From Sabethes cyaneus (taxonomy: Eukaryota > Arthropoda > Insecta > Diptera > Culicidae), in NCBI RefSeq assembly GCF_943734655.1, contig NC_071353.1, forward strand, positions 145,992,043 through 146,056,042: a stretch of DNA of 64,000 nt, written 5' to 3'. The notes beneath the pieces are model-generated. The model made no database searches, was not told the DNA's origin, and saw only the letters and a list, made by a program, of their open reading frames with translations. Shown here in pieces: positions 54,329 to 64,000 of the stretch (position 1 is the first letter of the stretch; every line of letters starts with the position of its first letter). The translations under genes and the position numbers were made by a program.

Positions 54329-56048
54329 TCACGGAAAGATGATCCCTAATTTCCCGTTACCATTCGTTTGCTGTGTGTGGTTTGAGATTTTATGATCCTT
54401 AAGTGATCTACGTTGGATGAAGGTTTTGTGACAAATGTCACACTCGAACGGTCGCTCTCCGGTGTGCGTTCTCCGGTGATGCCTGAGAGTCACACTGGTG
54501 GCGAAGTTTCGGCCGCAGATATCACAAGCGTGTTTCCGGACGTGGGGTTTTTCATCGCCGGGCCTGTGTTGTTTCTGGTGTTTCTGCAAGCCTACGCGTG
54601 TCTTGAAGGATGCGACGCACAGGTCGCATCCAAACGGTCGCTCATCGCTGTGAATGGTCATATGCGTCCGAAGATAGTGTTTTTTCATAAATCCATGACC
54701 GCAGATATCGCATTTATACGAACGCTCTGCGCTGTGCCATTTCTGGTGCAGCATCAGCTGCTTCTTCAGGTGGAATTCTTTGCCGCAAATGTCGCATTTG
54801 AAATTCTTTTCCGTTGTATGCTTTACAATACGGTGATCCTGCAGTTTTTGATTTGACGAGAGAGTTTTACTGCATAAGTCACATTTGAACAGCGGTTTTT
54901 CGGATTTGATTCTATCCAAGCTTTTCTTTTGCATATTAGGCGTTCCAGAACTGGAACTTGACGGTAAGTGCTTTGTCTTTTTGTGATAATTGAGACCACT
55001 CTTTTGAGAGAACCGAGAACTGCATTGGTCACAGTCATAACGTTTTGGATCAGCGTTCGTGTGTCGATGCATGATGTGCTGACCGAGCGTATATTTATCT
55101 TTATAGACTTTTCCGCATGTCAGACACTTGTATGAGCGATCAGGGCTATGCCGTTTCAAATGCTGTGTTAATTGTGTTCTCAAGTGAAACTCTTTACCAC
55201 ATTCTGGACATTTAAAATTCTTTTCCTGTGCGTGGTTTTCGATTGTATGTTCATTAAGTTCTACGCGTCTGATGAAAGTTTTGTGACATATGTCGCACTC
55301 GAACGGTCGCACTCTGGCGTGAGTTCTCAAGTGACGCATGAGCATATATTTGATGGGGAATTTTCGGTCACAGATTGTACAAGCATGTATCCAGTCGTCG
55401 GTTCTGTGGTATATCCGGTGTCTCTGTAAGGCATAGGGTGCCTTAAAGGATGCATCGCAGAGATCGCATTTGAATAGTCGTTTATTGCTGTGAGTATGCA
55501 GATGCCGCGCAAGCTCAAATCGACATATAAAATTTTTTCCACATATCGGACACCGGTGATGGAGTTCCAAACTGTGCCACTTCAGGTGCTTCGTAAGCTG
55601 GCCTTTCATATGGAAGTCTTTACCGCATGTGGTACAAGCGAATTTTTTTTCCGATGTGTGTTTTAAAATTTTATGCCGCCGTAGTGTGTTGGGTGTGCAA
55701 GTTTCGCCACATATGTCACAATCAAAAGGTTGCGTCGTCGTGTGAATTTTCATATGAGTCACAAGAGATGACTTATGGCCATATGCTTTGCCGCAGATAT
55801 CGCATTTATACAAACGCTTCAAACTGTGTGGTAAATGTTTCTTTTTATGAGCATTGAGATTACCCTTAAAAACGAATCGAGAACTACACTGGTCACATTT
55901 GTAAGGTTTTGGATCAACATACGAGTGGATTCTTTTGTGAGCGTAAAAACCACTAATCGACTTGTGTGATGCACCACAGATGTCGCAAACGTGTTTCGGT
56001 TGACTGTCACTGCCAGCAGGAGGGTCCGCTTCCAAGGCGTGCGAGTTG
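54329..56048 (-). CDS. Zinc-finger gene E, terminal exon, 18 fingers
   Basis: The exon starts after acceptor CTTCTGTTGCAG (ending at 56049) with phase 2, reading SNSHALEADPPAGSDSQPK, and runs about 572 residues to a stop at 54329. It has 18 C2H2 fingers from HVCDICGASH to FECDICHKTF. Several recur as families (FKC-CGKEFHL, three or more; FECDICHKTFI-RR, two), showing finger duplication. A spacer with poly-Ser (HLPSSSSSGT) separates two blocks near finger 12. Acceptor phase and N-terminal style match genes B and C. No first exon is visible on the minus strand up to 64,000, so the gene is partial here. There is no ATG at the exon start. Confidence 0.8.
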
Positions 56049-56283
56049 CTGCAACAGAAGAGAAACGATTGACTTTTTAGTGAAACTACCTAGCTGAGTA
56101 TTGCAAATCGAGCATAGAATTTTGAAGCAGTTGTATGCGACAAAGTAATGATTTCAGTATTTCTTATTTATTTCATCAACAGAGGTCCCATGGTGAATTA
56201 CTTCTTAGAACTAGTGGTCAACTGCATAAATTCAATTCGTTGATCAAGCGCACTGAAAAGGGAATGTGGTATTTATAGCATAC
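56049..56283 (-). other. Intron start side of gene E
   Basis: Sequence just upstream of the finger exon, with a pyrimidine tract next to the acceptor. No exon seen. Confidence 0.4.
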
Positions 56284-59240
56284 TAGCTGACCCGACAAAC
56301 TTCGTATTGCCACAAATTAACCTGTGTTGTACATAAATCATGAATCTCGGATGATCTTTGTCACAATCTCGAGTTTTGCAAGCCCCCCAGTGGGCGGCGC
56401 TTCCGATGGCGGGTCGCCGGCAACACTCGCGGCCGTCTCGTCCTGAATGATCTAGTGTTACTATAGATAGTTTTTGTGGTCTTGTTATTGACTAATGTTA
56501 TATGGAAGAGCCTCGAATTTCTCGAGTCCGATTAGTTTTTGTGTTTTGCAAAAATTTCTGTTTTATTTGTATGAGAGTCCATATCCCCTTCCACAGGGAT
56601 GAGAGGTCTCTAACTATCATAAAATAAATTCAAGACTCAAAAATCTCCTGCATGCTAAATTTGGTTCCATTGGCTTGATGGTACTCAAAATATAAGGAAA
56701 TTTGTATTTCATTTGTATGGGAGCCCCCCTCTTGAAAGGGAAAGGGGTCGTAATTCACCATAGCAAAAATTTCTGCCATCTAATACTCCCACATGCCAAA
56801 TTTGGTTCCATTTGCATGATTAGTTCTCGAGATAAGAGGAAATTTGCATTTCATTTGTATGGAACCCCACCCTCTTAAAGGGGAGATGGGTTATAACTCG
56901 CTTTCTAAAGAGGAGAGGGATCTCAATTCACCATAGAAAAAAATCTTGCCTTCAAAACCACTTACATGTCAAATTTGGTTCCATTTGCTTGATTAGTTCT
57001 AGAGTTATGAGGAAATTTGTATTTCGTTTGTATGAGAGCCCCCCCTCTTAAAAAGGTAAGGGGTCCTAATTCATCATAGAAAAAATGGTTACCTCCAAAA
57101 ACACCCACATGCCAAATATGGTTCCATTTGCTTGATTAGTTCTCGAATTATAAGGAAATTTGTATTTCACTTGTGTAGAAGCCCCACCTCTTAAAGTGGG
57201 GAGGGGTCCTAATTCACCATAGAAAATATTTTTGCCTCCAAAAACCTCCACATGCCAAATTTGGTTCCATTTGCTTGATTAGTTGTCGAATTATGAGGAA
57301 ATTTGTATTTCATTTGTATAGGAGCCCCCCCTCTTAAAGTGGGAAGGGGTCCTAATTCACCATAGAAAATATTCTTGCCCTCGAATACACCTACATGCCA
57401 AATTTGGTTCCATTTGCTTGATTAGTTCTCGAATTATGAGGAAATTTGTATTTCATTTGTGTAGAAGCCCCCCTCTTAAAGTGGGGAGGGGTCCTAATTC
57501 ACCATAGAAAATATTTTTGCCTCCAAAAACCTCCACATGCCAAATTTGGTTCCATTTGCTTGATTAGTTGTCGAATTATGAGGAAATTTGTATTTCATTT
57601 GTATAGGAGCCCCCCCTCCTAAAGTGGGGAAGGGTTCTAATTCATCACAGAAAAAAATCTTGCCTCCAAAAACACCCACATGCCAAATTTGGTTCCATTT
57701 GCTTGATTAGTTCTCGAATTATGAAGAAATTTGTGTTTCATTTGTATAGCAGCCCCCCCTCCTAAAGTGGGAAGGGGTTCTAATTCATCACAGAAAAAAA
57801 TCTTGCCTCCAAAAACACCCACATGCCAAATTTGGTTCCATTTGCTTGATTAGTTGTCGAATTATGAGGAAATTTGTATTTCATTTGTGTAGAAGCACCA
57901 CCTCTTAAAGTGGGGAGGGGTCCTAATTCACCATAGAAAATATTTTTGCCTCCAAAAACCTCCACGTGCCAAATTTGGTTCCATTTGCTTGATTAGTTCT
58001 CAAATTATGAGGAAATTTGTGTTTCATTTGTATAGGAGCCCCCCCTCTTAAAGTGGGGATGGGTCCTAATTCATCACAAAAAAAATTCTTGCCTCCAAAA
58101 ACACCCACATGCCAAATTTGGTTCCATTTGCTTGATTAGTTCTCGAATTATGAAGAAATTTGTGTTTCATTTGTATAGCAGCCCCCCCTCCTAAAGTGGG
58201 AAGGGGTTCTAATTCATCACAGAAAAAAATCTTGCCTCCAAAAACACCCACATGCCAAATTTGGTTCCATTTGCTTGATTAGTTGTCGAATTATGAGGAA
58301 ATTTGTATTTCATTTGTGTAGAAGCACCACCTCTTAAAGTGGGGAGGGGTCCTAATTCACCATAGAAAATATTTTTGCCTCCAAAAACCTCCACATGCCA
58401 AATTTGGTTCCATTTGCTTGATTAGTTCTCAAATTATGAGGAAATTTGTGTTTCATTTGTATAGGAGCCCCCCCTCTTAAAGTGGGGATGGGTCCTAATT
58501 CATCACAAAAAAAATTCTTGCCTCCAAAAACACCCACATGCCAAATTTGGTTCCATTTGCTTGATTAGTTCTCGAATTATGAAGAAATTTGTGTTTCATT
58601 TGTATAGCAGCCCCCCCTCCTAAAGTGGGAAGGGGTTCTAATTCATCACAGAAAAAAATCTTGCCTCCAAAAACACCCACATGCCAAATTTGGTTCCATT
58701 TGCTTGATTAGTTGTCGAATTATGAGGAAATTTGTATTTCATTTGTGTAGAAGCACCACCTCTTAAAGTGGGGAGGGGTCCTAATTCACCATAGAAAATA
58801 TTTTTGCCTCCAAAAACCTCCACGTGCCAAATTTGGTTCTATTTGCTTGATTAGTTCTCGAGTTATGAGGAAATTTGTATTTCATTTGTATAGGAGCCCC
58901 CCCTCTTAAAGGGGAGAGGGCTCATAATTCTCCTTCTAAATAGGGGAGGTGTCCCAATTTACCATAGAATGAATTCTTGTCACCAAAAACACCCACATGC
59001 CAAATTTTGTTCTGTTTGCTTGATTAGTTGTCGAGTTATGCAGAAATTTGTGTTTCATTTGTATGGAAGCCCCCCCCCCCCTCTTAGTGGGGGGAGGGGT
59101 CTCTAACCATCACTGAAACCTTTGCTGGCCCCAAAAACCTCTACATGCAAATTTTAACGCCGATTGGTTCAGTAGTTTTTGATTCGATAAGGAACATCCC
59201 GACAGACAGATAGAAATCCATTTTTATATATAAGAAGACT
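56284..59240. repeat. Dispersed repeat, copy 2, expanded by a tandem array
   Basis: Begins TAGCTGACCCGACAAACTTC (56284) and ends with GACAGACAGATAGAAATCC and ATTTTTATATATAAG at about 59240. Same family and order as 37885-40365. The middle is expanded to about 17 units of a 143-bp repeat. A related repeat head (CTAGAGGACCCGGCGCGCGT) starts immediately after at about 59247. Confidence 0.8.
56640..59110. repeat. 143-bp tandem array with 429-bp higher-order units
   Basis: The marker AAATTTGGTTCCATTTGCTT recurs every 143 bp from about 57114 to 58830 and less regularly outside. Between 57637 and 58823 three variant monomers repeat in fixed order, giving a 429-bp period; for example TGTAGAAGCACCACCTC occurs at about 57887, 58317 and 58746. 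Monomers carry GGGGAGGGGTCCTAATTCA and TTGCCTCCAAAAAC. The 61-codon minus-strand frames are by-products of the repeat. Confidence 0.9.
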
Positions 59241-59565
59241 AGAGGACCCGGCGCGCGTTGCTACGCCATTCAATAAAAGGGTAGGTGTACTTATAATGCT
59301 AACGATTTGCTTGGGCGTATTCATGCAACGTGGATCTGTCTTTTTGACAAACCAAGATATTCCTAAATTATACTGCAATTTACTACTGCAGAAGAAGCGA
59401 ACCAGTGGCCAGTGACAATCTCTGAAAAAACTAAAAAATACTAATCCAAACTTACAATTTAAGTTTTATTACCACCTCTTAAAACGGTAAAATTGGCAAA
59501 AATGCAATAAAATATCAGTGCAATTCGTATGAAATCTGTTGAAAACTTTGTTTTTAAAATTAGTA
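59241..59565. other. Related repeat head and AT-rich spacer
   Basis: CTAGAGGACCCGGCGCGCGTTGCTACG-like head at 59247, a relative of the flanking dispersed repeat. The rest is AT-rich and unassigned. Confidence 0.4.
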
Positions 59566-59730
59566 CAGCAAAGATTCGTTAATTGGTGGTTTGCTAATTG
59601 GGCTATGTGACAACTTGAATGTCAAAATTGTATGGAATTTTCAAGTTTAGAAATTTCTAACAACTGTCAGTCGGCCCAATTAGCGAATAAGCTGGAGTGC
59701 AGTCGTGGCCCAATTAACGAATTCAGGCTG
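59566..59730. mobile_element. 165-bp pogo-like MITE
   Basis: CAGCAAAGATTCGTTAATTGG at left and inverted CAGCCTGAATTCGTTAATTGG at right, flanked by TA (59564-59565, 59731-59732). Confidence 0.8.
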
Positions 59731-60539
59731 TATTGTTGAATGGGGGGGGGGGTCAAGAAAAAAATAGTAACATCAACCCTTCAATAACTAAACAAAAGAG
59801 AAGAAACCACCGTATATTTTTCTATATTATTAAAAATTTAATACAGATATTTTGTACAGTACTTAAATTTTAGTTCAAACCGAACCAAACTTCGATATTT
59901 TTCAACCCAAGCACATAAAGTAAGAGATAGAGATGGTAGAGGTAGAGATTAACCAGTTTGATCATAGTGTGAAAATGGCAGTTTAGGTCCCTGCCACTTT
60001 TTTACTTGAAACGCATATACTGTGCTACCGACATGTTTTAAGAAAACAAATCTCTGAAACTATTCACGTTTGAAACCGCTTATTTCTTGTTCAACCTTTT
60101 AATCATGAATATCAGGCCATTCATTCCTCTGTTGATGCTTGTTTCGTAAATTTCAAGTTTCGAACACTTCAGTCACATCCTTCCTGCATGCATCCAATTC
60201 ATGGCAAAGAATCTCTGTGTTTTACGTTCCTAACATCCAAAATTAGGATACGTACTTGGACACTTTACCGAATAAAGCGACCAATTTGGAGCTCCTCAAG
60301 CACCAATAGCTGATATTCCGGAGTGATTAATTTGCCGTGTTTCTATCTTATCTAGTACCTATGACGCCAACTGCAATTCAGAATTTCTCCGTCAACAGCG
60401 GTACAGAATTTCACTCGTATAGTGTTTGATTGATTTTTGCCTCAATCTAATTTGGTTCTTTTAAAACAAGTTGAATTAAAATGAAAGGAACGAACGAACG
60501 CAAAATAGTTGCCTGTGACTTGCAATAGGAACCATAAAG
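59731..60539. other. AT-rich region, nothing recognised
   Basis: A G10 run near 59742-59751. No coding frame or paired repeat seen. Confidence 0.4.
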
Positions 60540-60579
60540 TGATCAACTTTCTTTCACTAACTAGAAAGAAAGTTGATCA
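60540..60579. repeat. Perfect hairpin beyond the CR1-like LINE end
   Basis: TGATCAACTTTCTTTC pairs with GAAAGAAAGTTGATCA around an 8-base loop. It lies about 130 bp beyond the LINE stop, in its 3' UTR or just outside. Confidence 0.7.
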
Positions 60580-60708
60580 ATACTAATTTATTTATTTAGG
60601 AACGTAATTTATTTAATTGCTTAGTCAACAGGTAAAAAATCACCCCAATGACAGATTGTGCTATATAACTATAGATGCATAAAGGTACACACGCGTAGAC
60701 AACATAAA
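60580..60708 (-). other. 3' UTR of CR1-like LINE
   Basis: Follows the ORF2 stop on the minus strand. TTATTTATTTAGG and TTTATTTAATT repeats. Exact element end unclear. Confidence 0.4.
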
Positions 60709-62304
60709 TTAACATAATACACGCTTAAAACTACACTTATTAGTTTGTCGAGATACATTAAAATTAAACACGTTATAACATTTGTTGAATACACGAGACA
60801 TGCTACGCATTGGTTCGTTAAGTCCATAATTTGTTCTCGCAGGACCAATGCTGAGGAACGAATGGGACCGAAGATTGCGGCGACGTATGCTGATATTCAA
60901 GGTACTGAGCAGCGCAGAACAATCGATGTGTCCTTGCAAGAGATCACCAATAAAGGACGCTTTTGCTACATTTCGTCTCTCCTCTAGTAGTTCCAAATTA
61001 ATAAGCATGCATCTGCTTTTATAGCTAGGCAGATTTAATGGAGCCGTCCACCTGAGATGACGTAGAGCGAAGCGGATGAATTTTCGCTGAATAGTCTCAA
61101 TGCGTTGAGTTTCGTTCTGGTAATAAGGAGACCAGACGATGGACGCATATTCTAGGACAGGTCGCACAATCGAGCAATATAGAGTTTTCAGGCAGTAAAC
61201 ATCCTTAAACTTCTTCGCAAAGCGAAATAAAAAGCCCAGCTGCGAAGAGGCTTTTGACACGATGTAAGAGACGTGATCCTTAAAGGTTAGTTTAGTGTCG
61301 ATTAGGATTCCCAAATCCTTGACTGTTGATTCGCGCTTTAACTGCACACCCTCTAAGGCATAGTTAAAGTGGAATAGTGATTGTCTTCGACCAAAAGAGA
61401 TTATCGAGCATTTGGATACGTTAAGTGACATGCGGTTCATTTGGCACCATTCTGCGAAAACTTCCAGCTGTTTTTGTAGGAAAAGTGCATCTTGTGGTTG
61501 TTTTATAGTGTAGTATAGCTTTAAATCGTCGGCGTACGAGAGTTTCATGCAATTCAAAATGAAATTGACATCGTTCATATATAACAAGAATAAAAAAGGC
61601 CCAAGATGTCTCCCTTGTGGAACGCCGGACCAAACTGAGAACGGAGATGAAATATGATCACCTATTTTAACAGACATACTCCGACCGCTTAAGTAAGATT
61701 GGAGCCAAAGAAGCAAATGTTCATTCATGCCCAGTTTATCAAATTTAGCTATCGCTATTTGATGATTCATAGTATCAAATGCTGCGGATAAGTCTGTGTA
61801 TATTGCGTCCACTTGATTGCCAGTCTCTATTTGGCGTATCACAAACGACGTGAAGCAGGTTAAGTTGGTTGACGTAGATCGTTTTGGCATAAATCCGTGC
61901 TGATCAGGCGAAATGTAATGTTTGTATCTCTGGATTAGCTCTTGAAGAATAATTAACTCGAACAGTTTAGAAGTGGCACTTAACGCAGCAATGCCTCGAT
62001 AATTCGATACGATTCGCTTGCAACCTTTCTTAAAAACAGGAACAACATACGATTGTTTCCAGCAGTTTGGGAATACGCCTGTAGCTAAGGATAAGTTAAA
62101 TACTGTTGCAAGAGGTGTCGCAAGTGTCTCCATGCAGCGTTTCAGAATGGCTGACGGGATACCGTCAGGGCCGTGTCCCTTAGATGATTTTAAGGCTTTT
62201 CCAGCTGATATAAGCATGTCAACGGAGATAACAAACGGCAATGCGGGCGCAGAAAGTCGGGGAACGTTTCCGGTAGCGACAATTACATCCTGCGGTTCGA
62301 GACG
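60709..62304 (-). CDS. CR1-like LINE ORF2, reverse transcriptase part
   Basis: Open from 62304 to a stop at 60709 (an ATG lies at 62241). RT motifs in order: SKGHGPDGIPSAIL, SNYRGIAALSATSKLFELII, DAIYTDLSAAFDTMNHQIAI, SGVPQGRHLGPFLFLLYMND and LSYADDLKLYY, then thumb and a C-terminal region (PVLEYASIVWSP, RRNLRSHSFL). The motif usually read GSHLGP is GRHLGP here. It is in frame with the endonuclease ORF upstream, separated only by one TAA at 62305-62307. Very recent inactivation or a polymorphic stop is likely. Clade CR1 (T1/Q-like) is judged from motifs. Confidence 0.8.
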   Translation of the reverse strand, partial: RLEPQDVIVATGNVPRLSAPALPFVISVDMLISAGKALKSSKGHGPDGIPSAILKRCMETLATPLATVFNLSLATGVFPNCWKQSYVVPVFKKGCKRIVSNYRGIAALSATSKLFELIILQELIQRYKHYISPDQHGFMPKRSTSTNLTCFTSFVIRQIETGNQVDAIYTDLSAAFDTMNHQIAIAKFDKLGMNEHLLLWLQSYLSGRSMSVKIGDHISSPFSVWSGVPQGRHLGPFLFLLYMNDVNFILNCMKLSYADDLKLYYTIKQPQDALFLQKQLEVFAEWCQMNRMSLNVSKCSIISFGRRQSLFHFNYALEGVQLKRESTVKDLGILIDTKLTFKDHVSYIVSKASSQLGFLFRFAKKFKDVYCLKTLYCSIVRPVLEYASIVWSPYYQNETQRIETIQRKFIRFALRHLRWTAPLNLPSYKSRCMLINLELLEERRNVAKASFIGDLLQGHIDCSALLSTLNISIRRRNLRSHSFLSIGPARTNYGLNEPMRSMSRVFNKCYNVFNFNVSRQTNKCSFKRVLC

Positions 62305-63666
62305 TTAATTTGTGAACACGTTACTAAAATGAGAACGAAACAAGTCTGCAATGTCAGCAGTGGAGTCGGCTTCGAATAAACCATTGGACATCATAGAAGG
62401 CAACCCTGATTCTTTCCGTTGCTCATTCACGTGGCGCCAGAAGCTTCTGGGGTTTGCCTTGAGGCGGCGTTGCAGATTGTTCTGGTACGCGTTATACAGG
62501 CGATCGTTAAGTAGTTTATAATTAGCATTCGCTTCTAAATATCTTGTCTTCGTGGCTTCAGTGCGATGCTTACTGTGTTGTCTAAGGGCAGCACGTTTCA
62601 CCGTTTTAAGATGCTTCAGATCGCGGTTGGTCCAGGCTGGTTTAGATGATACACGCTTAGTTTTTACAGGTACAAACTGGTCGATAGCATAGAGGATAAT
62701 GCTAGAGATAGTCGATGCTGCGAGATTGGCGTCATGATCGCGAAGGGCCTCGTCCCAATCAACATGTGTAAAAAAATCGTTCATGCCGTGGAAATTTGCC
62801 TTAGTGAAATCGTACGACAGGCTTTCAGAAGTGTCCCGAAAGCGTAGTTGTGGGCTAATCTTTAAATGCGTAAGCAAAGGAGGATGATGTCTACAAAGCT
62901 TTACGAGCGGTGACGGAGCCTCCATAACCAAACAGTCTGCGCATAATTCATCGGCAGCGAAACATAGATCAAGCGTGCGATGATTTTCGTTTACAATTCC
63001 ACTCATCTGTTTGAGTCCAGCGGTGCAATATGCATCGAGCAGTTTTCGCGGTGCTATTCCAATAGAGGACAGAGACGTGACCGGAAAGAAAGATCCGTAA
63101 GGGTTGCACTGCCAAGTAATCGCGCTTAAATTAAAATCACCAAAAATGATAATTTTATCTCGGGGCCCCAGTTGCGAAACAATCCAGTTGAGTGAATTAA
63201 CATGTTTTTCAATTAGAGTTTCATCGTTTACTCGATCAGGAGGAATATATACCACGCATAGATAGAGTGTTCCGTCAGCAGTAGTAATTGCGACCCTTAA
63301 TTGTTCAACCGCTGAGCAATCTGGAGGATTAACCGTACGAGACTTGAAACATGAACGAACAGCTAATAATACACCACCTCCTGTGCGTTTGAAACTATTT
63401 AAAGACGACCGGTCCTGTCGATATGCGGAGTACGAGTCATTGAACAGCTGGTTCGTCAAAGTATTCTCGTTCAACCACGTTTCAGTGAAAGCGTAGACAT
63501 CATAGCAGGCGTCGCTGAGGGCTGACTGGTACTCGGCTAGGGTACTGTTTATTCCGCCAACGTTTTGATAATAAATCAGGACATTCGACGTGGCTGGTGG
63601 GGCGTTGCTTACTAGGGGTGCCATCCTAGGAATTGAAAATTCATCAGAGCGAGCCTTCGCCAGCAC
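62305..63666 (-). CDS. CR1-like LINE ORF2, endonuclease part
   Basis: 453 codons. Starts before LIYYQNVGGINSTLAEYQS (63575) with YDVYAFTETWLNENTL, GGGVLLAVRSCFKSR, KIIIFGDFNLSAITWQ, NENHRTLDLCFAADELC and LVKLCRHHPPLLTHL, the AP-endonuclease layout of CR1 elements. A linker with RSFWRHVNEQRKESGLPSM joins it to RT. Ends at the single TAA noted for the RT part. Confidence 0.8.
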   Translation of the reverse strand: MLAKARSDEFSIPRMAPLVSNAPPATSNVLIYYQNVGGINSTLAEYQSALSDACYDVYAFTETWLNENTLTNQLFNDSYSAYRQDRSSLNSFKRTGGGVLLAVRSCFKSRTVNPPDCSAVEQLRVAITTADGTLYLCVVYIPPDRVNDETLIEKHVNSLNWIVSQLGPRDKIIIFGDFNLSAITWQCNPYGSFFPVTSLSSIGIAPRKLLDAYCTAGLKQMSGIVNENHRTLDLCFAADELCADCLVMEAPSPLVKLCRHHPPLLTHLKISPQLRFRDTSESLSYDFTKANFHGMNDFFTHVDWDEALRDHDANLAASTISSIILYAIDQFVPVKTKRVSSKPAWTNRDLKHLKTVKRAALRQHSKHRTEATKTRYLEANANYKLLNDRLYNAYQNNLQRRLKANPRSFWRHVNEQRKESGLPSMMSNGLFEADSTADIADLFRSHFSNVFTN

Positions 63667-64000
63667 TAGACTCAGGGCCGGGACGACTTGGATGGCAGGA
63701 ACGAGACAATTGCGATTGCGATTCGGAGACTACGGCAGGCTCGACTGAGCTAGGCGGATCAGGGGTTTCCATAATGCGTTGTGATAGGCGTCCCGGACCG
63801 GATGACGATAAGCTTAACTGACTTGAAGTATGACGCAGAGGCGATGTGCGGGAGACAGGTAAAGATGCAGATGTAGGTGTAGAGCAGCCAGAAGATACAG
63901 CAAATGAATCAGCACTGGAAGCGGGAGAGCGATGAGGAAGTGGAAGTTCGCGAAAACGTGAGTACTTGCCTGTGAGAGCAGATTGGAGGACCTCTACTGC
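63667..64000 (-). mobile_element. Probable CR1-like ORF1 end, cut by window edge
   Basis: Continues upstream of ORF2 on the minus strand. Ser/Thr-rich low-complexity coding-like sequence without an identified domain. The remainder lies outside the window. Confidence 0.35.

Noticed and set aside
57066..58823. Series of 61-codon minus-strand ORFs starting MGVFGGK or MEVFGGK
   Set aside because: Spaced exactly 143 bp and overlapping; they are the tandem repeat read in one frame, not genes.

Overview
The window is eukaryotic and most likely from a mosquito (Culicidae). Evidence: short GT-AG introns, arrays of insect-type C2H2 zinc fingers, a tRNA-like SINE ending in GCTTTGCTTTG, LINEs ending in TAAGTAAG, and repeats starting CTAGCTGACCCGACAAACTTCG, all of which I associate with mosquito genomes. 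The species cannot be read from the sequence. Most of the DNA is transposable elements, often nested three deep. The only convincing host genes are C2H2 zinc-finger genes.

Layout. 1-6.1 kb: decayed LINE fragments interrupted by two TIR elements (1149-3562; a TTAA element at 4630-5128) and followed by a SINE. 6.1-26.6 kb: two zinc-finger first exons face away from each other (6427-6135 minus, 26359-26627 plus). Between them lies a long inverted repeat whose matching arms (about 7078-13845 and 15410-25430) are each split by a large insertion: 7974-13383 with 8-bp target duplication GTGTTTAC, and 16471-25051 with duplication GTTATAC. Each arm keeps the empty version of the other arm's insertion site. 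The 16471-25051 insertion behaves like a composite transposon: two nearly identical 1.77-kb elements in inverted orientation enclose a multi-finger terminal exon (21224-22106).

26.4-37.9 kb: an intact two-exon 15-finger gene (gene B), a LINE region full of DNA elements, then a gene (C) whose single first exon is in phase with two successive finger exons (35656-36586 and 36699-37560), suggesting alternative terminal exons. The first exons share a short acidic sequence rich in Psi-K-x-E (SUMO acceptor-like) motifs instead of the ZAD domain common in insect zinc-finger proteins.

37.9-64 kb: a dispersed repeat split by a retroposed segment with a 24-bp target duplication; a decayed R1-like LINE; a Ty1/copia fragment holding a hAT-like MITE and a young Ty3-type LTR element (46022-51436, duplication GTAGT); an internally deleted Loner/RTE-like LINE; an 18-finger exon (gene E, 56048-54329); a second copy of the dispersed repeat with a 143-bp tandem array organised as 429-bp trimers; and a CR1-like LINE whose ORF2 has one in-frame stop.

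The zinc-finger proteins are presumably nuclear DNA-binding regulators; no target is evident. All TE boundaries, identities and splice sites were read by eye, with no alignment or transcript data.
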